Positions 1 through 4,157 of a stretch of DNA of 5,216 nt are shown here, in pieces (position 1 is the first letter of the stretch; each line of letters begins with the position of its first letter). The translations under genes were made by a program, and so were the position numbers. The notes beneath the pieces were generated by a model that did not search any database, had not been told where the DNA came from, and saw only the letters and a list, made by a program, of their open reading frames with translations. Source of the DNA: Gammaproteobacteria bacterium (GTDB lineage: Bacteria > Pseudomonadota > Gammaproteobacteria > SZUA-229); assembly GCA_027858635.1 (NCBI GenBank), contig JAQICG010000001.1, positions 1-5,216 of the forward strand, written 5' to 3'.

Positions 1-61
1 GCGTTATTTCAAACAATATTCGTTTTTATTCAATGGGTTGGGTGGGTCCGACCCGGATCGT
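1..61 (+). repeat. 61-bp direct repeat, copy 1 (may continue off the window)
   Basis: Identical to 4030-4090 at 59 of 61 positions (differences at 3 and 44) and in the same orientation. It contains the short palindrome GGGTC-C-GACCC at 44-54. Its right part is translated on the minus strand as the last residues of the HigA fusion (DPGRTHPTH) and gives the TGA at 30-32. The left limit is unknown because the window begins inside or at the edge of the repeat. Confidence 0.9.
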
Positions 62-1268
62 AATTTAATAAAGATGATGTCTTTGGAATATGTTTTCTAA
101 CTTTCGGCCAACTATCAAACTCACGAGCAAACCTTCCGAACACAACTGATGGTGATATTTCTAGCGTCTCTGCAAGTAATCTCATTTCTTTTAATGAGGA
201 CTCATCATTTATTAACCACTCTTCACTTGGTATCAAAGCCTCTCTAGCCATGTCATTAGCTTCTTCTTCCTTTATATCATCTGTTTCCATATGAAGGTCA
301 TCAATAAACCACTGATAATTTCCATCAAGATGTAATGCGATATGAGCTAATTCGTGCATCAAAGTAAACCAGAAATCGTCCAGACGATCATATCTCAATG
401 TCAATGCGACCACAGGGTTCCCTTTCTGGTTTATGCACACCGCTCCATCTAAGTATGTTTTATCTAAATGTGGTTCAAACACCAAATGAATACCATGCTT
501 AAACAAATATTCGCGTGCTAATAATGGGCCTTGATCAGACCATGAAGTTTTAGCTAATCGCCTCATAAAGTTTAAATCAATAACACCTTTTTTATACTCA
601 GGAGTAGCCTCCTGTAAACAAGTCTCTTTAAGCACCTTAACTTGCCAAGCTTTCAGTGCATACTCATCTGCTAGTTTAGTATTATTTACTAAATGCGCTG
701 ATGTTCTCATCATAGCAGGTTGGATGTCTTCACAACCAGGTACGCTTTTTAGAAATCCTCTCATTAAGTCTTCTGCATAGTTCTTTAATTGTGTTGCTGA
801 ATAAGCTATGTCGCCAAAATAACCTTTCTTTTGCATATCTCTTAAAGGAAATACTTGCCAGTCCATATCAAGTTCTATTCCCTCTTCAATTTCTTTTGCA
901 ATTTCTGGTTCTTGTATCAAAATATCTGCGGGTATACCTAAGCCTTTATTAAGCTTACGAATCATATTAATGCTCAATGGTCTTTTGCCATTGAGCACCT
1001 CTGATACTTTTGAAGCTGAGCCGAAATATTCAACCATGTCTTTTCTAGCCAAGCCCTGTTGATCCATACGAAACTTAATTGCTTCTATGGGTTCAGGCTT
1101 ATCTATCGGAAAGTTTTCGTGTTCGTACTGCTCAATCAAAACAGATAGCACTTCGAGCTCATTTTCATCATCAGAGCCAGATGCTGGATCCAGATCCATT
1201 AATGCCATTAAACGAGCCATTGCATTCTCATGCTCTAAATCAGACTTGATCACTTTTAGAGTAGCCAT
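30..1268 (-). CDS. higA: HigA-type antitoxin fused to an ImmA/IrrE metallopeptidase domain
   Basis: Antitoxin of the HigBA pair and probable autorepressor, carrying an extra C-terminal zinc-peptidase domain. With the start used here it is 412 residues. Residues about 40-118 match the E. coli-type HigA (COG5499) pattern: an acidic leader, PIEAIKFRMDQQGL, then an XRE-like helix-turn-helix ending SEVLNGKRPLSINMIRKL. Residues about 225-375 look like the ImmA/IrrE family: the zinc motif HELAH at 305-309 (in LMHELAHIALH) and a downstream Glu-rich EEEAND block at 334-339 that should hold the third ligand, followed by an LIP-type segment. HigA is usually about 100-140 residues, so the fusion is the odd feature. 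I place the start at ATG 1268, because AAGGAG (1275-1280) directly abuts the upstream ATG at 1274 but lies 6 nt from the one at 1268. The gene begins 10 bp after the toxin stop. Its last ~9 codons and TGA come from the 61-bp repeat. Family assignment is firm; peptidase activity is inferred. Confidence 0.9.
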   Translation of the reverse strand: MATLKVIKSDLEHENAMARLMALMDLDPASGSDDENELEVLSVLIEQYEHENFPIDKPEPIEAIKFRMDQQGLARKDMVEYFGSASKVSEVLNGKRPLSINMIRKLNKGLGIPADILIQEPEIAKEIEEGIELDMDWQVFPLRDMQKKGYFGDIAYSATQLKNYAEDLMRGFLKSVPGCEDIQPAMMRTSAHLVNNTKLADEYALKAWQVKVLKETCLQEATPEYKKGVIDLNFMRRLAKTSWSDQGPLLAREYLFKHGIHLVFEPHLDKTYLDGAVCINQKGNPVVALTLRYDRLDDFWFTLMHELAHIALHLDGNYQWFIDDLHMETDDIKEEEANDMAREALIPSEEWLINDESSLKEMRLLAETLEISPSVVFGRFAREFDSWPKVRKHIPKTSSLLNYDPGRTHPTH

Positions 1269-1274
1269 ATCCAT

Positions 1275-1280
1275 CTCCTT
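1275..1280 (-). promoter_or_regulatory. Shine-Dalgarno of higA, decides its start
   Basis: On the minus strand AAGGAG lies directly against an ATG at 1274 and 6 nt before a second in-frame ATG at 1268. Spacing of zero is not usable, so initiation at 1268 (protein beginning MATLKV) is preferred over 1274 (MDMATL). The site overlaps the end of the higB stop codon. Confidence 0.75.
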
Positions 1281-1563
1281 AAAACGTCTTTTTGTTGTAC
1301 TCTTTATGGGTTCCTACCCATTCAATAGCAATGATTCCATTCTGGTAACGCACCTTAACTACTAGCCGATAGTGATTACCCTTTATATTAAAAATCACAC
1401 GATTATCCGCCAGAAAGTCAGCCGAACCGTATCTATCTTTAATATCCTGCGGTGTTTTCCAAACCGCTCTCTCTGCTTCAGCATACCAACTATCCAATGC
1501 AGACTTAGCCTGATTATGCTTCTTATAGAACTTCGATAATTTGTCACTTCCTATGACTTTCAT
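1279..1563 (-). CDS. higB: HigB-family mRNA interferase toxin
   Basis: A 94-residue RelE-superfamily toxin of the HigB_toxin family. Members cleave mRNA at the ribosome and are neutralised by the antitoxin encoded next to them. Visible support: family-typical length, a VIFNIKGNHYRLVVKV strand pair at about 56-71, and the C-terminal VGTHKEYN at 83-90, both hallmark segments of HigB proteins; Lys and Arg residues are frequent throughout. Gene order is toxin first, antitoxin second, which is the reversed order typical of hig loci. The toxin stop codon TAA overlaps the antitoxin ribosome-binding site, so the two are translated as a tight pair. Upstream are a TATAAT promoter and two palindromic operators. 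The toxin's own Shine-Dalgarno (AAGGGG, 1568-1573) is only 4 nt from the ATG and so likely weaker than the antitoxin's, which would favour antitoxin excess. No truncation or frameshift is seen. Confidence 0.92.
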   Translation of the reverse strand: MKVIGSDKLSKFYKKHNQAKSALDSWYAEAERAVWKTPQDIKDRYGSADFLADNRVIFNIKGNHYRLVVKVRYQNGIIAIEWVGTHKEYNKKTF

Positions 1564-1575
1564 AACACCCCTTAG

Positions 1576-1590
1576 TTCCCGTTTTGGGAA
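1576..1590. promoter_or_regulatory. higBA operator O1 (TTCCC-N5-GGGAA)
   Basis: A 15-bp inverted repeat with arms TTCCC and GGGAA around GTTTT. It covers the predicted start point and touches the -10 box. Its arms match those of O2 exactly, centre to centre 28 bp. It is a probable binding site for the HTH domain of the HigA fusion, giving negative autoregulation; binding is inferred. Confidence 0.75.
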
Positions 1591-1618
1591 TTATAGCTCA
1601 TTCTTCCCATAATGGGAA
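1590..1618 (-). promoter_or_regulatory. higBA sigma-70 promoter
   Basis: Reading the minus strand, a perfect -10 TATAAT lies at 1590-1595, with a 17-nt spacer to a -35-like TTCCCA at 1613-1618 (4 of 6 consensus bases). Transcription would begin near 1583, leaving a leader of about 20 nt before the higB ATG at 1563. The -35 lies inside one operator palindrome and the start point lies in the other. Confidence 0.78.
1604..1618. promoter_or_regulatory. higBA operator O2 (TTCCCATAATGGGAA)
   Basis: A 15-bp palindrome, perfect apart from its central base, that overlaps the -35 element at 1613-1618. It shares the TTCCC/GGGAA arms with O1. A dimer here would block RNA polymerase directly, and the pair of sites would allow cooperative binding or conditional cooperativity with toxin. 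The palindrome is seen directly; the regulator is inferred. Confidence 0.78.
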
Positions 1619-1619
1619 T

Positions 1620-1719
1620 ATTTTATTCAAATAAGATTAACGCATAGAAGCTAATACTATATAAAGCAGCGGTTAAGTCATAACCATTTGATTTTATTCA
1701 AATAACTCCATATAGAAGC
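1620..1719 (+). repeat. imperfect ~30-bp direct repeat pair
   Basis: Two related segments lie in the non-coding gap upstream of higBA: 1620-1651 and 1691-1719. Both start with the identical 15-mer ATTTTATTCAAATAA and end with ATAGAAGC, with a short variable middle that differs by small indels. The starts are 71 bp apart. Between them is a short inverted repeat GGTTA-N5-TAACC at 1671-1685. The purpose is unknown; AT-rich chance similarity cannot be fully excluded, although matching both ends in the same order argues for duplication. Confidence 0.5.
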
Positions 1720-1776
1720 AAGCTATTTTTCCATTCTCAACAAATCAAACACGATACGCGCGAAATTAGCAGATTT

Positions 1777-1794
1777 ATTCGGGTCAGATAAATT
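1777..1794 (-). repeat. inverted partner of the TCTGACCC motif
   Basis: On the minus strand this reads AATTTATCTGACCCGAAT. Allowing two single-base gaps, it matches the plus-strand motif at 2211-2230 at 17 of 18 aligned bases. With that copy it encloses the 92-aa gene in inverted orientation, like the ends of a small mobile unit, although no target duplication was recognised. Confidence 0.35.
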
Positions 1795-1801
1795 GTTCTA
1801 T

Positions 1802-1826
1802 GGACAGGGTTGTTACTTTCCTGTTC
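1802..1826 (-). terminator. possible weak hairpin after the 92-aa gene
   Basis: Arms at 1802-1808 and 1820-1826 can pair over 7 positions (one A-C mismatch on the minus strand, a G-U on the plus strand) with an 11-nt loop, immediately after the stop codon at 1827-1829. No run of U follows in the direction of transcription, so this is at best a weak or Rho-assisted stop. Confidence 0.25.
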
Positions 1827-2105
1827 TTAACGAAAAACCTCACCCGATTCACGCAACCCCATCTCGAATCCGTGATGATAGGCTTTATGCCATTCCATCA
1901 CCTGCTCACCATGATATAAATCTTCGGCATCCAGTTTCAAGTGGTTAATTTTATCCGTATAGCCCCGCGCGTTTAAAAAACTCGCAATACCGTTTGCATA
2001 TCCCCGGTTATACCAAAGCTGAACATCTGATGGGTTTTCGAAATAATTTTCAGACTCTTCATACAACTGCTCAACCAGTCCTGCTAATTTATCAATAACA
2101 CTCAT
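1827..2105 (-). CDS. hypothetical 92-aa protein
   Basis: I do not recognise the family. The product is a small acidic, probably cytoplasmic protein without signal peptide or membrane segment. It begins MSVIDKLAGLVEQLYEESE, a likely amphipathic helix. It is rich in aromatic residues, with two similar helix-like stretches: WYNRGYANGIASFLNARGY (about 31-49) and WHKAYHHGFEMGLRE (about 72-86), both of the form W-x-x-(A/G)-Y-x-x-G. That near-symmetry suggests a small all-helical fold. An in-frame TGA 21 nt upstream rules out a longer start; the Shine-Dalgarno is poor (only GAG about 9 nt upstream). It lies alone between two toxin-antitoxin operons, after a dead gene remnant. Codon texture looks coding and the frame is intact. 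The role is unknown; it may be cargo of the repeat-bracketed unit. Confidence 0.65.
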   Translation of the reverse strand: MSVIDKLAGLVEQLYEESENYFENPSDVQLWYNRGYANGIASFLNARGYTDKINHLKLDAEDLYHGEQVMEWHKAYHHGFEMGLRESGEVFR

Positions 2106-2197
2106 ATTGTATAACTCATTAATTCATCTTGCGTGAAAGTAGGTTGTTCACAAGGTCGTAAAAAATGAAGGAAGCTCGTAGATACCATGTTAATTTT

Positions 2198-2356
2198 TTA
2201 TAGAACTGTTAATTTTACTCTGACCCCAATACTATGTAATAAGAATTCAAGATTTCTCTCTATTAAGTTTTGTAATCATTTCTCTAAATCTGATGCACTT
2301 AAGCTAAGCTCTAACGCCTTTTCCTTGTTAATTTCAAACAACTTAATATCACTCAT
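2198..2356 (-). pseudogene. remnant of a DUF5655/PDDEXK-like nuclease-family gene
   Basis: From ATG 2356 the minus strand reads MSDIKLFEINKEKALELSLS and so on for 26 codons to a TGA at 2276-2278. Beyond the TGA the same frame continues LQNLIERNLEFLL. Together these match, from memory of the family, the N-terminus of proteins beginning M-x-D-I-K-L-F and continuing E-K-S-L-Q-N-L-I-E-x-N-L-E-x-(L/F)-L-G-V-R-F, annotated as DUF5655 or endonuclease-like. The TGA stands where family members have Ser, which fits a single TCA to TGA change. After EFLL the homology is lost at a segment containing GGGGTCAGAGT, and the frame ends at 2198-2200. The nuclease-like body is absent, so this is a short dead 5' remnant. 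Whether the 26-codon peptide is still made is unknown. Confidence 0.6.
2211..2230 (+). repeat. AATTTTACTCTGACCCCAAT motif copy
   Basis: A 20-bp sequence whose minus-strand form contains GGGGTCAGAGTAAAATT. I associate such GGGGTCAGAGT sequences with dispersed repeats seen in several proteobacterial genomes; this is from memory and unverified. It lies exactly where the nuclease-like remnant loses its homology. A related sequence in the opposite orientation (AATTTATCTGACCCGAAT on the minus strand) lies at 1777-1794, so the two flank the 92-aa gene as an inverted pair sharing the core TCTGACCC. Confidence 0.45.
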
Positions 2357-2404
2357 ACCCACTCACTCAATAAATCATTGAATATATTTTAACACCCCAG
2401 TTTC

Positions 2405-3253
2405 TTATTCCTTATATAAACGCTCTAGCTTATTCATAAAAAACCGCTCACTCCAAAGCGACAGGCTTTTCTGTTCTACTGGTTTCAAAAATCGCTTAAC
2501 ATCATCTGCTGCTTCTTTCCAATCAATGGCATTAATTTTTTCACTCAATGCATTTAATAACCAAGCCTGATCAATAACAAGGCCCTGCCCTTGCCATGAT
2601 CCATATTGATCAATGGCATTTTGTAGCAAAAATAAGTTTGGCGTTACGCCTTGAGCAATATACCAACTAAAGTCATACCAATCTCGACCTTTAAGATACG
2701 GCCTACACAATAAAGCATGTGTTTTTAACGCAAAATTACTCTGCACATCCTGATGACAAACTTCAAAGTCCACAGGGAAATCAAGATACGAATAGTCAAA
2801 GTCAGAACCCATAGGTGGATTGCAATCAATTTCCAGTTTGATTTTTAATTTACGCCCATTCAGCTCATCCATAAAACTTAAATCCAGCTGGTTCGCAATC
2901 GAAGTATCTTTAATTAACGCTTTTTTTACCCGCTGATCCATACGCGCCTTATCCAACGCCTCAGGCTCAATCCCAAACTCTTTACAGGTTTCAGTAAGAT
3001 GTTCTAGATATGATTGCCACGAAAATGCTGCATCGGGTTCTAATAAAATAAAATCCATGTCTTCTGAAAAACGCGGCAAGCCATGCAAAATCCGCAAGCT
3101 GGTTCCACCCTGGAATGCCGCTACTTCAAAAAAACCTACCTGCCATAAAGAAAACAGCACAATCTCCTGAATAATTTCCTTGAGCGCATTTTCCTCTTCG
3201 ATGGGACCAATGGTTTTATATTGTGCCAGGCGCTTTTGAATTAAATCAATCAT
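2405..3253 (-). CDS. abiEii: AbiEii-type nucleotidyltransferase toxin
   Basis: Toxin of a type IV toxin-antitoxin / abortive-infection pair, in the AbiEii/AbiGii nucleotidyltransferase family (Pfam Nucleotidyl_transferase AbiEii). Characterised members arrest growth by transferring nucleotides, for example to the 3' end of tRNA in related enzymes. All family motifs are visible in the 282 residues: motif I GGTSLR at 49-54, motif II RFSEDMDF at 61-68 with metal-binding Asp65 and Asp67, motif III KLEID at 139-143 with Asp143, and motif IV KGRDWYDFSWYI at 187-198. Length fits the family and no key residue is missing, so the enzyme should be active. The start ATG overlaps the antitoxin stop as ATGA, and there is no good Shine-Dalgarno of its own, so translation is probably coupled to the upstream gene. 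It looks clearly more AT-rich than that gene. The acceptor substrate cannot be told from sequence. Confidence 0.93.
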   Translation of the reverse strand: MIDLIQKRLAQYKTIGPIEEENALKEIIQEIVLFSLWQVGFFEVAAFQGGTSLRILHGLPRFSEDMDFILLEPDAAFSWQSYLEHLTETCKEFGIEPEALDKARMDQRVKKALIKDTSIANQLDLSFMDELNGRKLKIKLEIDCNPPMGSDFDYSYLDFPVDFEVCHQDVQSNFALKTHALLCRPYLKGRDWYDFSWYIAQGVTPNLFLLQNAIDQYGSWQGQGLVIDQAWLLNALSEKINAIDWKEAADDVKRFLKPVEQKSLSLWSERFFMNKLERLYKE

Positions 3254-3900
3254 AAATCTAGCGCCCTTAACAGCTCTTCAATAAACATTTTTTCTCGCTT
3301 GCCTTTATACACATCTAATAACCTGGTAATACTTAACGAAGGCACCGCCCAGATCGCCTGCTCATCAATACGCAAACCATCCAGCAAAAAATCCAGCCCC
3401 TGCCAGGGCAACTTACGCAAATACACCAGATCCAGCAAAGCCCGTAGTGGATCAGCAATCAGCGCCACCTGATGCTGAAGCTCGTGCCGTGTCACCGCCT
3501 GAAGAAAATAACCTGACTGAACCGTCATACGCTGAAACTCAAACTTCCCTAATAACTCATGCTCATAGGTCACCGACTTACCCGTCGCAGTAACACTCAA
3601 CACAGTACGCACCGCTTCCGGAATCCAGCCGTGATAACTCAGCGCCGATTCCGCAGAGACATAACTGCCCGGCACTAACTGCTGAGCCAGGGCAAAGGAA
3701 TGCACCGGATAGTCCCGGAACTTATCCGCCAGCACATAAAGCCCCCGCTTCAGCCTAAGCAACTCACCGGCTTTCAGGGCGCGATTTACCTGACCATAAC
3801 GCCGGGCCTCACTGCCGCCCAACAGGCGCTCAATTTGCCCTGACGCCAGAACGTGGTTGGCGGCACCGGAGTCGATAACAAGCTCAGTTAAAGGAGTCAT
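3250..3900 (-). CDS. abiEi: AbiEi-family antitoxin and transcriptional regulator
   Basis: Antitoxin partner of the AbiEii toxin. AbiEi proteins join an N-terminal winged helix, which represses their own operon, to a C-terminal domain needed for antitoxicity, and counter the toxin without a stable complex (type IV). In the 216 residues, about 15-58 form the winged-helix region, ending in the typical GELLRLKRGLYVL, followed by YVSAESALSYHG at 80-91, the best-conserved AbiEi segment, then a strand-rich middle and a helical C-terminus. It is the promoter-proximal gene and overlaps the toxin by 4 nt. A 9-bp inverted repeat sits just upstream of the start. No convincing Shine-Dalgarno precedes the ATG at 3900, which is odd for a gene expected in excess. 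It looks GC-richer than its toxin partner, a contrast that may reflect a mosaic origin. Confidence 0.9.
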   Translation of the reverse strand: MTPLTELVIDSGAANHVLASGQIERLLGGSEARRYGQVNRALKAGELLRLKRGLYVLADKFRDYPVHSFALAQQLVPGSYVSAESALSYHGWIPEAVRTVLSVTATGKSVTYEHELLGKFEFQRMTVQSGYFLQAVTRHELQHQVALIADPLRALLDLVYLRKLPWQGLDFLLDGLRIDEQAIWAVPSLSITRLLDVYKGKREKMFIEELLRALDL

Positions 3901-3912
3901 GACACTAATTTA

Positions 3913-3941
3913 CAGAAACTTCCATATTTTGCAAGTTTCTG
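3913..3941. promoter_or_regulatory. probable AbiEi operator (9-bp inverted repeat)
   Basis: Arms CAGAAACTT (3913-3921) and AAGTTTCTG (3933-3941) are perfect inverted copies separated by 11 bp, 13 bp upstream of the abiEi start. AbiEi proteins studied elsewhere bind inverted repeats in their own promoter, so this is the natural autoregulatory site. Binding is inferred. Confidence 0.65.
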
Positions 3942-3954
3942 GAAATATTTTGAA
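3926..3954 (-). promoter_or_regulatory. candidate abiE promoter
   Basis: On the minus strand a -35-like TTCAAA (3949-3954), a 17-nt spacer and a -10-like CAAAAT (3926-3931), each matching 4 of 6 consensus bases. The -10 lies within the gap of the inverted repeat at 3913-3941, so a repressor there would occlude it. A weak match, supported mainly by position. Confidence 0.4.
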
Positions 3955-3976
3955 CTAAGTGAAGGCGCAGGGTTTT

Positions 3977-4020
3977 GGCTTAAAGCCGTAATTTTACCCA
4001 TAAAACGGGGTTTTTAAGCC
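3977..4020. repeat. 44-nt nested hairpin
   Basis: Outer arms GGCTTAAA (3977-3984) and TTTAAGCC (4013-4020) pair perfectly. Inside, CCG (3986-3988) pairs with CGG (4006-4008) and TTTTA (3992-3996) with TAAAA (4001-4005) around a CCCA loop, 16 pairs in total with small bulges. Neither strand has a U-tract right after it, so it is not a standard terminator. It lies between the abiE promoter and the 61-bp repeat. Possible roles are a cruciform-prone recombination or protein site, or an insulating RNA structure. Confidence 0.5.
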
Positions 4021-4029
4021 TCTAAAACA

Positions 4030-4090
4030 GCATTATTTCAAACAATATTCGTTTTTATTCAATGGGTTGGGTAGGTCCGACCCGGATCGT
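4030..4090 (+). repeat. 61-bp direct repeat, copy 2
   Basis: Second copy of the repeat at 1-61, 4029 bp away. It is non-coding here and lies 67 bp beyond the stop codon of the rhuM-like gene. One of the two differences (A at 4073) removes the outermost pair of the GGGTC-C-GACCC palindrome. Past 4090 the copies diverge at once: this one runs into a short tandem repeat, the other into higA. Confidence 0.9.
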
Positions 4091-4119
4091 GCGGTAGCCC
4101 GGATCGTGCGGATCGTGCG
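4081..4119 (+). repeat. short tandem repeat of CCCGGATCGTGCG
   Basis: CCCGGATCGTGCG occurs at 4081-4093 and 4098-4110, followed directly by the partial unit GATCGTGCG at 4111-4119. The first unit begins inside the 61-bp repeat. The GTAGCCCGGAT stretch recalls the start of common REP-like intergenic elements, but no full stem partner is present. It lies at the 3' side of the rhuM-like gene. Confidence 0.7.
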
Positions 4120-4157
4120 TGATTTAGCAGCGTGGAAACGATGATAAGTCTACCGCA

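Noticed and set aside
1087..1365. A 92-codon plus-strand frame over the higB/higA junction.
   Set aside because: It lies antisense to two well-supported genes, and its Ser-rich product looks like a shadow translation.
1635..1685. A possible integron attC site: GTTAAGT at 1672-1678 fits GTTRRRY, and TTAACGC/GCGGTTAA partly mirror each other.
   Set aside because: No matching RYYYAAC box at a suitable distance, no paired inner boxes, and no repeated attC sites between the other genes; the 61-bp repeats lack these boxes too.
2102..2188. A 28-codon minus-strand frame ending in TGA that overlaps the ATG of the 92-aa gene.
   Set aside because: It has no ribosome-binding site and an unremarkable composition; the ATGA overlap alone is weak evidence for a leader peptide.
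2187..2381. A 64-codon plus-strand reading frame.
   Set aside because: It is the antisense of the nuclease-like remnant and of the TCTGACCC motif, with no ribosome-binding site or family resemblance.
2367..2381. A TCAAT-N5-ATTGA hairpin downstream of abiEii, considered as its terminator.
   Set aside because: The stem is only 5 A/T-rich pairs and the minus strand has no U-tract after it; the plus-strand tail is also unconvincing and no gene ends there on that strand.
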